In this document: piece after piece, positions 48,401 to 61,949 of the stretch | How positions within the stretch are numbered: position 1 is the first letter of the stretch | Layout: every line of letters starts with the position of its first letter | Assembly: GCA_037951165.1 (NCBI GenBank) | Contig: JBBDHG010000019.1 | Location: 5,418,001-5,482,000, forward strand | From: Lophius americanus | Lineage: Eukaryota; Chordata; Actinopteri; Lophiiformes; Lophiidae | DNA: 64,000 nt | Direction of reading: 5' to 3' | Position numbers and translations under genes: made by a program | The notes under the pieces: model-generated | What the model was told of the DNA's origin: nothing | What the model saw: only the letters and a program-made list of their open reading frames with translations | Databases searched by the model: none

Positions 48401-51400
48401 GGCATTATAAGCTGAATACAGCCAAGTTTGCCGCTTCCGAGTGTCCTCAACAGCTGACTGAAGGACACAAGGACGAAAGAGCCACTTTGTGCTTCAGCCA
48501 TATCGATGCATTTGACAAGCTCTGTTGGATATTTGTATTGACCAGCAAAATCGATTGGCAGGCTAGAAAGCTAACTAGCACTAAAACGACATGTAAACAA
48601 CCTGCATCCCTTCAGCTTCTTTACATGCTGGTGAGGTCCTTACTTTTCAATACACTCCGTCTTCACATGACAACCTTATTCTTCTTATTCTGACAGCACA
48701 ACTAGGTGATTATAGGTCATTTCATTTGGGATTTTAAATTGTTATAACTTTTTTTGCTACACGGGGAGAGTATTTTAACGATTCGGAGTGTGAGGTCAGG
48801 CTAGTGTTGGCTTAAATCCCCAAATCTTTAGATTTCGTGCAAACATCACTTATACCTCGATAACTGGCCATCATACTAATGCAATTAGGTAAATATATGT
48901 TGTGGGAGGATGCTAAGTGTCAAACCACGTTCTTCCATTGGTATACAATATATTCATATGTTGTGCGACTGTTCCCTGTCATAACCAACTCTTCCTCAGA
49001 CTCCTTTTGCACAAGCTTGAAAAACCCTGTAAAGTTGTCTACAACTGAGCGTAATTGATTGTTTTTCATATCCACTTTTGGTAACTTTATGTACATTGCA
49101 AGGTTCGTGTCACTCTTATGCTCTCAAACTGGTAGGGTTAAGTACGGTACTGTAGGATATGAGACACGGAATCAGCTTGATGTCTAGTGTCAGCTTTTAG
49201 AATAAAGACTTAGCTGTTTTGGTCTCCACCAGCTCCGTTCCGATGGTCCATCAGTTACTAAATGTTCTACAGGGTTCCTCCCTTGTAGCTAATTTCCCCC
49301 TGCCATTTTGTAATGGTAAATTTGCATATCATGCTGTTGCTGGAAACAACATTGATGTGAGTTTTGAGTCCACTTTACCGTCTACATGTTTGCCTGAATC
49401 TCAATGTTTTGGGTTTGAGAACAAAGTTTGCCCCATTTCAGGTTCACCTATATTCACCGTAACAATTTCTACAATGCACTAACATGCATTTCACATGAAA
49501 ATCTGCCTCTGATTGGTAGACTCAGCGACAGCTTGCCTGTATTGGTCCAAGTGGCTCATACAGCAGTTCAATCTCCAGCCACTTGGGTTAAAAGAGAACA
49601 ACTCAACCCGCCGTGAAGAAGAATTGAACTTTACCTCAACTCTGGCACAGGATGAGTCCTATAGCATTGAAAGATTTATCATGAGCTATAGTGCACTGGG
49701 TTTCCAGAACATTATTTAACCCTCATCTTCCCTCCCAGAGCGGCGAAGAGAGTGAATGTTCATATGGCATTACAAGAGCGAGGATCTTTGGAGAAAGCAT
49801 ATAAGCGCTCACGGTCTGTTTGATATGCAATGAAGAGACCTTTTACCCCTTACAGTATATCGCAGATCTATTGTTGTCACTTCTGTCTATTTCTGATTAT
49901 CTCAGGCTCCTCAGATCCTGGAAGTCAAGCATGAAGACCGTGGGAAGTGTGGAATCTTTTTTTTTGTTTGTGTGGGTATGTAAGTGTGTGCTCCAAGAAT
50001 GGTAAAAGATCAGAAAGATCATAACTTTGAGTTTCTAAACACTGAATTGCTACATCGCTAAGCCACTGAATATGTAACCGATTCCTGATTAAATATTTTA
50101 CTATTTGTTGGCTTTGTTGTCTTTATTACCCATGTGACCAAAAGTACATACTTTTAATTTATCTATTTATCCTATATACCTTACAAAGCAAAATAAAGCT
50201 GTACCTGGATAACAGAATAAGGGCTTATTCATATTGGATGGTTCCAGGTAGAAAAATGTTGGCAAGGCACTTGGGGAATTGTGTGCTGACAGAAAAAACA
50301 TTCACCTTGTGAGTTTTCCCCCTACTTTATGCATCTATTTTTTTTTCCCCATGAGCATCAAATGAGAGATGCTTGCCATCATACGTCATACGAATCAGCT
50401 TTATAATATTGTCATAGAGCAAAGAGGATGCCACACATTCCGACCGAGACAAAAATAGTAATATCCTTGCCTGATCCAAGTGCTACAGATGTATCCCATT
50501 TTCTAACCAAGTAGCAATTTAATATAGGCTAGCACCTTTGTATCCCTCCACCATCTATAAGTTATGTCTGGTTGTCTGAAAAATAGCCCCGTTAACGGCA
50601 CCAAGCACCAAAGAAATGGTTCAAGATTAAATAGTCATGATACTCTGGAAAGAATGTAATATACAATAGGTGCAGCTTTTTTTCTTTATAAAGTGATGTC
50701 ACTTGGGAACAGCTGAAGAAAAGATGCTGACTGTCAGAAAAGGAAAAAAGCCATATTCATCTGATGGAGGGGCCTTACATTAATGTAGTTATTTTCAGAT
50801 GTGTTTCCTCTAATCTAATGAATAGGAGTCCAATATTCACTCTGATTGTGTCTCTATTTTGATCTCCACACCTCTCCCAACCGGGTGCCTCCTTACCTTA
50901 CGGGTCATGATGTTGTTGACGATACCAAAACACAGGCGGTACAGACTTGAAGGCAAACACTTTTCTAAAGGAAGGCTCCATAATCAGATAACTCTTAACT
51001 GAGTCTGAGCCAGCAGCTTCCTCCTCCAATGACGGAGTTCAGTGTTGAGATTACTAAAAGCCGACACCAAACAAAGAAATCATTGACAAATCCTGTCATA
51101 AGTTTAAATTGACCAATGATCCATCATGGCTTCTCCCTCTGTGTCTGGTGACGTGTGGTCAAACAAAGCAATGGTTCTCGGCTAATTTAATAGAGACCTC
51201 ACAATAAATCAGCCGACAATGGAAGCAAGGACACAGAGGGTTTAATTTTCTCAAAAGGTTAACACAACAGACAAGAATGATGTGATGATGAGGTGATATT
51301 TGTGCAAAATGAGCTTTTCAGCCAAACTTACATCAAGAACCAGTACATTACAGGAAGCGACTGTCTGCTTCTTATTCATCCCTGGCAGAATAGGATGAAT

Positions 51401-52225
51401 CCTCCCGGGCTCAGGATTGCCATTGATAATAAGTTAAATTTAACTCCCTCTCCCTCTCTATATAATCATGTACTGTGTATACTGTACATATATTTAAACT
51501 GTTACACAGGTAAAGTATCATAAATACAATTATGGTCTAATATTTCCTATGTCATAGCCTGTGGTATGTTCATTTTTGAAACTGGTGTCTCTTGTTTAAA
51601 ATGATTCTCTATTATGGTTCTTTGTCGTTCACTATCATTGAAAAAGTTCTACTTATTAGTTTGACAAAGGTTGTTAGTGACCTTTTTTTTTGGTTTATAT
51701 CATTTTGTAACACATGTTCTTCGAAAGATAATTAATAATGAATAAAAGCAAGCTTCCGCGCTCGTATCAGAGAGGCTGTTTTTAAAGTGTGACAGTTTGA
51801 CTGCAATAGCAAGTTCAAGCTCCAACAACAACAAATGAAAATAACTGTCTAGAATCAATTTGCATGTTTGTTGTTAAGTTAGTGGGCCTGAAAGTACCTG
51901 CAAAATCCTTTTAAGTTTAATGAGGATTCCATTTACATCATGGCAGGTATTAAGGTGATACATTAAGGGTTAAGGGTAAAGATTACGGTTAGTGGATGAG
52001 AAAATTAGTGTAATCAATGAGGCCCGAACTAATTCAAAAGACAGACACGTGTGTGAATGTGTGTGCATGAAGGTATGAATATAAATCAGTGGATATTGAT
52101 CGTGGTTGTCAGGATTCAGTCAGCCCTGCTGTTTTTCTCTTTCACTGATCTATCAGGGATTATTTTGGGATGGTCAGAAGAAGCCCCATTTAAACAGTCT
52201 ATTCAATACAGGCTTGACATGCCTT
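45451..52225. other. Long intergenic stretch without a supported gene
   Basis: Mostly AT-rich single-copy DNA. A loosely repeated tgacagggtgga phrase occurs at 47454 and 47692. An open frame at 48343-48693 and another at 49219-49482 have no recognisable product, splice context or codon bias. Confidence 0.45.
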
Positions 52226-52330
52226 TGCTCCGCCCCTCCATTCTATATGAATGCAATGGAGGAATGGGATTTGTGTTGTTCCACCTCGGGGGTGGAATCA
52301 TAGGTAGCAGCAGATCTGAATCACACATCA
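52226..52330 (+). repeat. Dispersed unit with CCTCCATT...AATGGAGG hairpin, copy A
   Basis: gcccctccattctatatga then atgcaatggagga. A related phrase occurs at 61918-61949. The arms pair (8 bases). Confidence 0.45.
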
Positions 52331-53264
52331 ATATAAATGGGATGTGAAAAGGCAGGATGGGGGTGGAGACGTTTTGACACGTGTATGCTCCATTATCAGA
52401 AGACAGTAGCAGCTAGTTAAAAGCAGCTAGTAGCAGTTGGCAGCTTACTCAAAAAAGAAGAAAATCTACCAGACATGTTTGCAGGACATCCGGGAGCTCC
52501 TAACCCTCCAAACAGAGGACAAGATCAGATTCATGAAACACTGTCAATGATGATGGGCCGTGTTAAGCCATTGTCTGAACCATGCTGGACACAACTGTAA
52601 GACATTACACCAAATGTAGAGGGGCAAGGTATGCATGATCTTTTCGCTAACAGAACTTTGGATATTTAAACTTACACAGCAGCGCGGCTGTCCCACTATT
52701 TTTCAGATTCGTGCACGCAAACAAAGGCGTCATAGAGAAGGTTCTTTGTTGTGTGCTCCGAAGTCCTGAAAGTTTCTCTTATTGTCCATCTCTCACAGTA
52801 ATTTAGATGTTTATTTTCTCATAACAGAAGAAAAGCACAAAGAAAGAGAATATTGTCTTTTAGAAAATATGCAAATGCTTGAAAATCAGAAAAACAAAAC
52901 TTATTAATTATTATTATTCGAGGTTAGCAGAAATCTACTGAGTTGTCTACAGTTAAGGCAACAAACCTTCCTTAAAAACGCCAAATGCGCTGTAAATTAG
53001 TAATATGTTGACTGGAAAAAAAATACTAGTAGACTACTAAGTAGACTATTATCTTTCAGTTGTCAAAGCTAGATGTGTATTTTTAAACTTTAAATTAATG
53101 GTCTACATTAAATTTTGAAGCAATCAGTTTCCTAACTGTCTTAAAGTAAATTCAACTTATTGCAATTTGCAGTGTGCTCTCAACAGAACAGCAGTGTGTG
53201 TACCTGACTATGTGTGTTTGTTCCATATATCTGTGTTGAAAGCTTTTCATCTTTGCTCTATAAA

Positions 53265-53266
<2 letters not shown>

Positions 53267-53340
<74 letters not shown>
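53267..53340 (+). repeat. TG microsatellite
   Basis: Pure TG, about 74 bases, followed by imperfect TG to about 53398. Confidence 0.97.
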
Positions 53341-53341
<1 letters not shown>

Positions 53342-53927
53342 TTGCATGTGTATGTGTGTGTGTGGGTGTGTTTGTGTTTGTAGGCGTGTGTGTGTGTCAG
53401 AGAGAAGCAACTATCTGCCTCACTGAACCCTGAATGAAATCCCATAGGGCAATGAAACTTTAAGGAGCAGTAACTTCTGCTTCATTTCACAATTCACACA
53501 CACGTGTATTGTGCCGATCTTGCACACGCACACGCACAAACACACACACACAAACACAATTGAGATGTATGTTTCCTAGATGTTGAATATTGAATATACA
53601 ACTCACTTCCTCCATCAAATTTTCGAAGTGTGAAACCATCTCTGCACTTACAGAATGTTGAAACCCGGCTTAACTGTTTACAGCCCTGCCCATCTGACAC
53701 CATCACTTTGGTAAATTAAATAATAATAAGTACGTGTGTGGGGGATGCAACTACCAGCCACACCACCAATCCCCACCTGTTAACAGGTGATGTTTTCTGT
53801 TCTCTTAATCAGGAAATATGATAAACATTTTGATTAACTTCTTATTTATTTTTCTTAGTTGAGGGCACACAATTAAGAATATGTATGTAAATTTTAATGT
53901 AAATGCATAAAATAACTTTCCTTTCAG

Positions 53928-54053
53928 TATCTGGTAGCCACCAACCTCTTCATGGAAAACTGGCAACGGAATATTGGTGTTTCCTCAGGATCTCCCAACC
54001 ATCTGAAGAAGATGGTTCTATCCTCTGCAATCAACTATGAACTGGTCAGAATG
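53928..54053 (+). CDS. Candidate orphan coding exon, product unknown
   Basis: The acceptor ctttcctttcag is followed by 126 bases and the donor agaatg then gtatgt, both strong. The exon gives 42 codons with no stop in the frame that starts at its first base (phase 0 at both ends). The peptide begins YLVATNLFMENWQRN and ends SSAINYELVRM. The residues look like a globular domain and codon use is more balanced than in the flanks. I do not recognise the protein. Other exons would have to lie in introns to the left, or beyond the right edge. If real, this is a second + strand gene downstream of nrg3. A non-coding or pseudogene origin is possible. Confidence 0.5.
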
Positions 54054-54313
54054 GTATGTAACCTTGCAGATATGAGATTATGGGTTGATTATTGTTTCAT
54101 GTGTTGGTCAGAGGAGAACTCTGTTTTGTTAAGGTAATAGTATGTTTAATTTGTAAATTTACTCCGGAGAGATTGTTAAAATGATTTAATTAATTCTGTA
54201 ACATTGGGGTTTTTTGCCCATCCTAATTATTGTACATAATTGGGGTAAATGAATCCCCTATTTTTCCACTTTTTATCTGATTTCCAATTTTTGGTTTAGC
54301 CTGGTCCTTTTCA

Positions 54314-54565
54314 ATGGGTTTTGAAAAGAGTTCTGTACCCTGGACAAGTCGGCAGTTCATCACAAGGCCCACTCATAGAGACAGACAATCATCCACGCTC
54401 ACATTCACACCTAGTGAAAGACATTTAGCGCCACCAATTCACTTATATTGTAAGTTTTCAGACAGTGGGGGGATGCCTGAGTATCTGGAGCCGGCCAGAG
54501 GTGGATTTGATACCGGAAACTTCTTGCTGTCAGGAGAGCCACTTCGCCACACTAAATTTCCTTTT
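54314..54565 (+). repeat. Common fish dispersed repeat, worn copy
   Basis: taccctggacaagtcggc, cattcacacctagtg and acttcttgctgtcaggag, ending ccacttcgccacac. Confidence 0.75.
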
Positions 54566-54703
54566 GACATTTAAATGAACGCAAAGAAATGTGTTTATAT
54601 TAAGCTCCTTGCATAATTACAATTTTTGGTCGAGACTTTTCAGTTTGATCCAAAATAAAAGTCAGGTGTATAACCTTCCCCTGACCTGGATGTGCATCAA
54701 ACC

Positions 54704-55085
54704 ACAAGGGTATATCCCCTCAATGTCCACAATCCGCTGCATTGTGCAAGCAATCTCCCAAATTCAACTACTCAAATTAATTATGAAGTTCCGCCTGGTG
54801 GGTAAATAATTCACCTCGCGTTGATTAATATGCACCACGTATGAACCAACTGGGACCAAATTATTAAAGATTTAAAAGCTTTAAGAGCTATAGCTCCTCA
54901 TTGTGTTGAAAATATAAAAAACAACCTTTTTCAAAATCAATCAAGTTCTTACTCACACTAAGATGAAAGGCTTATAAAGTTTGAAAATGATTCATGAAAA
55001 AGTATTTGAGTTCGAACAGCACGTAGGATCTTTGGCAGCACTGGCAAATTCATAATATCACCGATTTTTCGGGGATATAATGAAG
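54704..55085 (+). repeat. TATATCCCC-ended repeat family, copy 11, both ends present
   Basis: Left end gggtatatcccctcaatgtcc, read through caatccgctgcattgtgc, and right end gatttttcggggatataatg. Confidence 0.88.
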
Positions 55086-55654
55086 AGAAGGTCCAGATCC
55101 AATTGAACCATGTTTAAGTTGGTTTACAGTATAAAAGCTCTTTTTTTTATTTTCCATCCTTTCATGTCAATACAGGAAGTTAAGCAGGAAATGAAGAACA
55201 AAGGAAGACATGATATGGTCTGATGAACAACTGAAAAGTCAACTGGAAAAAAACACAAAATGCTTAAACATTTTATTTAGCTATTGTGAGGCTGAAAGAG
55301 AGAGGGAGAGATTCTGTAATGTCACTTTCACTACGACCATGGTTCAAGTTTTTGTTACATTCTTTATGTTTGATCTTGTTAGTTTTCTAATTGTTTGCGG
55401 TCGGCACCCAACTCATCGTAGCATTATCGCCACATTATGAACTGGAGTGTGGATCATCTGCGTATGTCAAAGAAATGTTCCCCATTAGATGAATCAATGC
55501 ATATAAACTTAGGGTTGTAAAAGTCATGTAAACAGGCGTATGACATTGCAATTCAGAAAGGTTTCAATTCGGATAGGAGAAAAGTGTCCCATGTAAACCC
55601 GCCTTATGTCCATATCACACAAGGTAGGTATGATTAGTAGGACTGACTACTAGT

Positions 55655-56275
55655 AAATTAAATTCCCGAAAAGTTTGGAATATTATTGAACCATCATCGC
55701 TGCCGCCTCGTCCACTGCCGCATCACCATGTCCGTTACAGCTATTTCATGGATCATTTTCTAATTTTTCACCATCATAGACCATAGTAAAAGGAAGAGTC
55801 ATTTTTTAAAAGATTAGTTGTATATTTCAGACACTAGGGTGAGTTTTATCTCCAAAAGTTTTGGGGCCATAATATCTCAACCATTAGTCAAATTGAATTC
55901 AAATATGGTGCATATGAATCTACTTGAAAATAAAATAAAACTTGTAAATATCATACTTATGTCATGTCATGGATAATTTTGTCATGGATAATTTTGAAAC
56001 TTTACCCCTTACATCTTATTGTGAACTGGATGGAATTTGGGAACTTTCTAAGACTACTGGGAGCATTATCTCCAAAAGTTTTCAGGCCTCTCAACTATTG
56101 GTCCTATATAGTCCAAACTCGGTGCATACGTATCGACTCAAGGAGACGTATCTTGTGTACATTGTGTTTTCATTCTAATAGTTCAATGCTGTTATTAGGA
56201 AATAACTTCCTAACAGTTTGTTCGATTAAGTCCAGGTTTGGTACAATACGAATCGACTCACTTGCTGTGTTTTCT
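55655..56275 (-). repeat. TATATCCCC-ended repeat family, copy 12
   Basis: Left edge ttcccgaaaagtttgg then aatattattgaaccatcatc. It has two half-units, each with atctccaaaagttttnggg, and a 15-base tandem duplication (gtcatggataatttt, 55966-55995). The right edge is missing. Confidence 0.8.
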
Positions 56276-56279
56276 TTCT

Positions 56280-57415
56280 ATTTAGATCTGTCTGAACTTT
56301 TCTGATAATTTCACACAAAACAACCCTAGGGGAGAAAAATGCAAAAATCCCTATTTCAATAACCTGAACCTAGTTTCTTGGAGAGACAGCCTGTCAGTGC
56401 CACAGGCTAAAGGTTTCTATGCATAGGAGCAGCTCTGCACATCCAAGCGACCTGCATGACAGACACCCGCTAATCATCCCTTTCTATCATTTGGCTACTC
56501 GGAGTGGAAATAGTAACCTAAATAAATAGCAGTGGTGTGTGAAGCGGGTAATTTTCTTCCCATCATCATCCTAATGAGACACTGAGTGACTAATCTACAG
56601 TAGGATTCTGCCACATTTGGCCGCACAGCTTGTCAAGTGCTGCTGGCTGTGCATCTGGAATAACATTACCCGAGTAAAAATATCTCATAATTCTCATGAT
56701 TAGCCTCTGTTTTGTCATATCATAATAACACCATGTATCAATAACACTATTAAGTCATTTGTATTGAATGTGTTTGGTATTTGAAGCCACTATAGTATTA
56801 AGAAATCCTCAGGGATTAGAAAATCAAATTATCAGGTTAGATTTTTGTTCAGAACTATTACCTCTTTTTTTTTTTTTTTACTAGAACACTGCTCTTTTCT
56901 AATTCAATGATTAAATAATTATCAGACTTTGTTTAACAAATCTCATCTTTTCCCTATTTTAGTCTTAATAATCCGAAAGAATGGTGGCGGTTGTGGTGGT
57001 GGTAGGGGGATGGAGGGCCATTTATTCACCTGCCTATGATTGTGACTTTTACATTATTCAGCGATTTTTGTTAAGAAATGCACATTTTCCCTCAATATAA
57101 AGGAACAGTTCAAAATTTAGTAGTTATATTTATTCACTTTCATGTACATCTTTTAATATATGTTTTGGTATATTTAGAGTAAAATAAATACAGTGTGTTG
57201 ATTATGTGTGGATTCTATATTTGCCTAGTTTGCAATTAATGCATTCTGCTTGATTTGGGAGTCGTACGTTTGGTAGATTTTTAAACTTTGGTTGGAACCA
57301 GCCTGGCTGTTTCTTCCTTCTTCTTTGTTTTGATACTAAACTGGGCTCATCACACCTCATCCACACCTCTCTTCTTGATAAGCACACATCAATACCAATC
57401 CATTAATGTCTGTAT
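56280..57415. other. Intergenic DNA, no gene seen
   Basis: The 56560-56720 part is mixed in composition and lacks repeats. It might be a conserved non-coding element, but this cannot be judged from one sequence. Confidence 0.4.
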
Positions 57416-57419
57416 ATAA

Positions 57420-57930
57420 ACCTTGATCAGCCACAATATTAAAACCACATGCCTGATATTGTGTAGGTTCCCCTGTTCTGCCAAACGAAGCTCTGTATGT
57501 TCTGACACTTTTCTATAAGAACCATATTAACTTTTTCAACAATTATCTTTACAGTAGCTTTTCTTTGCAATAAGACAACATAGACTGACCTGCGCATTTT
57601 TCTGGCACATCCGTGATCCTCGGGCGCGTGTGAAGCTGTCACAGTTTGAACAGTTACCCTTCCTCAGACCATGTTAGTAACTACTAACCTTCAGACTAGT
57701 AACAGACAACAAGAACATCTGTTCTGTTCTCAATTTGGGCCTTTTCAAGGTCGCTCAGATCCATAAGTGTGCCCATTTACCCTAGTCCCAACTCCTGAAC
57801 TTGGAGGACATGTTGGCTCTCTGTCTAATATATCCCACCCACAGGCAAGTGCCATTGTCAAAAGACAATCAGTGTTATTCTGACTTCATCTGTCATTAGT
57901 TATAATGTTATGGCTTATTGGTGTATCCCT
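57420..57930 (-). mobile_element. Tc1-like deletion derivative, both ends
   Basis: Ends with inverted repeats ccttgatcagccacaatatt and aatgttatggcttattggtg. Inside is a block like the transposase leader and N-terminal region in reverse. The catalytic core is missing, so it depends on another copy's enzyme. Confidence 0.8.
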
Positions 57931-59268
57931 CTAAGCAGATGCAAATAACAGTTTCTTTCAAACAAGGTTGACAATGGTACCTTGTTACCCAGGATGTATG
58001 AAAACCATGTTTTATCTTGAAACTTACTTACTTACTTTCCCAATATTTTGAGATAATGAAATGTCTTTTTTTCAAAATGCCCACTTCTTAAAAAGTTGTC
58101 CAGAACTTATTCATTCTCGCTGTTCAAGGAGTAAGTGTTGTCTCAGTGGGGTCTGATCCCTAACAAGAATGCCCTTCAAAATAAGACTGAAAATTTGACT
58201 TATTGATTAGAAAGGGCCTCTTGCATTCTGACATCAATATTTCATTTTCATCTTCCTGTATTTATATCCCTTTCACCCTTCTTCCCCTGAGTTAACTGTA
58301 GATTAATTTCTGAACTCAATATTCCCCTTTCTCTTTTGCTAAATCTCCAGATATAACTCCTAAAACAAAACTATGTGCAACTCGGACTGAGAGAGGGTGC
58401 TTGACAGTAGGATATGTCAGCAACACGATGTGGAGCTGAGACTCAGCAGTCAGGAACTCGGCATAATCTCACTAAAACTGCAGGTTTTACTATGAACAAC
58501 TGAGTGATGCCACAAAGATTTCCACCACAGTGAACTAATCAATGTTCATTGAAGTGTAAGAAGTATATGAGAAAAACACACATTGCTAATCTAGATTTTA
58601 TAGGATAAGAGTTGGTTGGGCTGCCTCAGCAGCATATCAGCTATTTGAGGGTGGAAATAACTGTATAATCTGCAAACGCCAACATCAAATTATCAGTTCC
58701 CCTAAAATCTGAACTCATTATGAATAGAAAATGCGCCGTGTAATTATGAATATCATGACCACAGCAGCAGCACTTTGCTCCCTCTAAAAAGACTTAATCG
58801 AAATGGATAATTACATATTGGTGCAATATTTCAGCTGAAACCATATTTCGCTTCTAGTGGCACTTCATATTCACAAAATACTGTAATATATATCTTTATT
58901 TTTCCTTAAATGCAGGTTATTATGTGTCTTTTTTCCTTCTTTAGATTTTCTGAGGTCCCCAGAATTTGCCTCAGGCTTAGGAGAAAGGCCGAGGTTTCCT
59001 GTTTCCCAGGAATTCTAACCGGGTTGGTTATCTCAGTTAAGTGGTGAATACACTGTACGATTTTAGATTCATTGTTGTTTGATTCCAACTCAGACTGTAT
59101 GAATAAATCACACGATATGGTCCGGTCATCACGCACAACTTGAGTGCTCATACTGTACACCCCCTGCACAGTGTTCTGGCTATTGACAATTGTCAATAAA
59201 GTTTCATTTAACAGCTCATTCCTTCCTTAAAAGGCAGGAATGAGTTTGTTTGCTTGCAACATGCTAAC
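57931..59268. other. Intergenic DNA, nothing recognisable
   Basis: No repeat family or exon that I can support. Confidence 0.5.
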
Positions 59269-59269
59269 A

Positions 59270-59331
59270 AAATAATAATAATAACACATTTAATTTATAA
59301 CGCACTTTACATTTGGATCAAATCTCAAAAT
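59270..59331 (-). repeat. L2-type LINE 3' tail
   Basis: TAA-rich tract, then acatttaatttataacgc and actttacatttggatc, matching the end of the LINE at 26446. Confidence 0.75.
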
Positions 59332-61659
59332 AACAGAACACCATGATCATTTCCGCCATCCTGTGTGCCAAAACCTCTTACAAAAAGAGGCCCGACATGT
59401 GTGTGGAGGATTTGGACAGCATCTTGTTCATTTTATTTTTTTTATCTTGAGAGAACTGGTAAGTTTCAGTTAATACATTTTCCTGTATTAAGTGCTAACT
59501 TGATAGTTTGCATCGCTCTGACAGCTAAGAACCATTCTCTTTCTTTCTTGCTGTGCAGTTGCTACCACCCAAAAACTGCATTTTCTCCTTCATGACTACT
59601 TGGTAGTTATTGTCCACATGATACGTCATGTTGCCATGGAAACTCAGACGCACGGTAACCACTTCACACAGACGCAGTGGGAAAAAACCCGCCGACATCA
59701 GCCGATTGAGTCACGGCTCTTTTTCAACTGTGTGAAATCACAAGATTTGGCTGAAAACTGGCTCTTATTGTACAGTGTATGCCTGGTTTTAGATCTATAA
59801 AACCATCATGGATCAAGTCAAGGGAGTCAAGGATTCAGGAGAGAAATATTCATCGAGTCTGTTAAAATATAATATTTAATGATCAATTACATTGTCTTCG
59901 GATTGTTCAACTTGTTCTCACCAAGTGAAAAAAATAAATAAATACCACAAAAGTCCCAGTTGGATTGCTGAGACTTATCTTAATCTAAATTATGCCATTA
60001 AATGATTCTTACTGATGCTTTCTTTACTTTGAATGATATAATACATTAGTGCACATAGCAATTTTAAATTTCACAACAAATTGCAGAAAAGTGCAACAAA
60101 TTGCATCCACAAGAGTTGCACTAAACTGGAAATAACAAATCATAACATTTTATTCAACAATATGTTTTCTAATTTGAAAAACAAACAGGACATTTAGAAG
60201 GGTACATGCGGTTTTTCAATCATATTTCTCATTTCTTCAATATGTTCACATTATAAGCCTAATTCTTTGATTGCAGCATTCTAGATCCGATAAGATTTGG
60301 TTGTGTATGGTTTGAATATCTTGTCTTTATCCTTTAATGAAATCAGTCTAGCAGAGTCATCGGCCGCCGCCACCATTGTCTGGAGTCTACTGCTCAGTGT
60401 TTTCATGTTCCTCTATTCATGATATAATCACTGCAGGACGATTTGAAAATATTTCTTTCGATCATTTCACTCTGTAAACACCTATGACCACTGTCAAATA
60501 GAAAGTTGTCTTTGTAAGGTATCACCTTTCTGGAAATCTTTCCATCCTGGCTGCTCTTGGCAGGAGGGTGATAAAATAGTTTCATACTGTTTACTGTGAT
60601 CCATTTCCATTATTCGTTAGCTAACACCAAAGCTCCTCACCTTCCTGTTTTAATAGCAACAACTGTTTGGTTCTTTCGAAATGCTCTCAGTGTTCACATT
60701 AAAAGTTAAGGTTTGATCTATAGGTGTTCCCAGCTACTCGCAATCTCCTCTCCCTTATCTTCCCCCATTTACCTCCCGAGTCAAACTGCTTCCAAAATGT
60801 CCATTCCAAGAGATGATTCATTCCCACTAACAGACAAGAACACAGATCCACTTTATCTATTCACTGCTGCAATAATTACAAAATCACTTTCTTGCCTTAA
60901 GGCTATAAGCATGTAAATAAATAGAATGCTTTCACACGTCAGCATGTCATTTCGACAAGTAAAAATACACCTACACGTTATTATGGCACGGTAATACTTA
61001 ACCTACACACACACGTACTGCTTATACACACACATACACACACGATCTCCTAATAGATCATTTAACACAAGCATGCTGTTTGTTTATGATACTTAGGAGG
61101 TACGTCAGAGGGAGCGATTATATAAACTTTGTGTGCCAGAAATCTTTTTTCATCACATCATCTCCACATCTTCCTTTTCTTCACTTTCTTCTAACAACTT
61201 TTCTTGTTAAACCTTACAGCGTCATTGAATAAACAGTATGATCTCCAGGAGGTTCCCGCTTTCAGGTCCTAAAAAAGAACGTCTGAAAGAACTTCACAGA
61301 TTCCCCTCCTGGCATAGATGCACAAATGTAACAACAACAACTAGTAACAAAATATGAAGAATTCTTCTATTAAAAATGTGCAAAAACTAATAGATATTAA
61401 TAAATGCAATATATTCAATAATAAATAAATGTTTGTTGAGTTATATTTCCAGCAACACTCTAACCATTCATTTCATTCAAGATGAGGACAGGACATTCAA
61501 GGACTGGACTGCGGAACCAATTCACTGCAACATGATTGATATTTATACTCATAAATACATAAACACATTCTGGTGAGTCTCCTGTGCGTACTTTACACTT
61601 TCATTTTAGTTTTCGATCTCGTACATTATATTTTTTTTTACTTACCGGTCCTATTTGCT
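59332..61659. other. Intergenic DNA, nothing firm
   Basis: Short CA-rich patches near 61003-61045. No supported gene. Confidence 0.45.
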
Positions 61660-61800
61660 GCTGATATTTTAGGGACACTAGAGGAATCTTTATCTTCGAA
61701 AGATTACGGTCCAAATTTGGCGCATTGAATCGACTCGATGAGATCTATCTGATATATTTTACATTTTACCCTTAAAGTTCTTATTTTTCCTCCATTTCTT
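61660..61800 (-). repeat. TATATCCCC-ended repeat family, copy 13
   Basis: Reversed half-unit with gggacactagaggaatc and gaatcgactcgatgagatc. Confidence 0.7.
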
Positions 61801-61917
61801 ACAAAACACACATTACATTTACAAAATACATTGAATACATTTATTCCTCTTTTTCTGGGCCCTGAAAAATCCATTGAATGGATCTCAATGTCGAGGTCCC
61901 TCTATACAGCCTATTAT

Positions 61918-61949
61918 GCCCCTCCATTCTGTATAAGCGCAATGGAGGA
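61918..61949 (+). repeat. Dispersed unit with CCTCCATT...AATGGAGG hairpin, copy B
   Basis: gcccctccattctgtataa then gcgcaatggagga, related to 52232-52263. Confidence 0.45.

Noticed and set aside
48343..48693. 116-codon + strand open frame
   Set aside because: No recognisable domain, start context or splice signals.
49219..49616. Overlapping + strand open frames
   Set aside because: No domain recognised. The sequence reads like worn dispersed-repeat DNA, but I could not name it.
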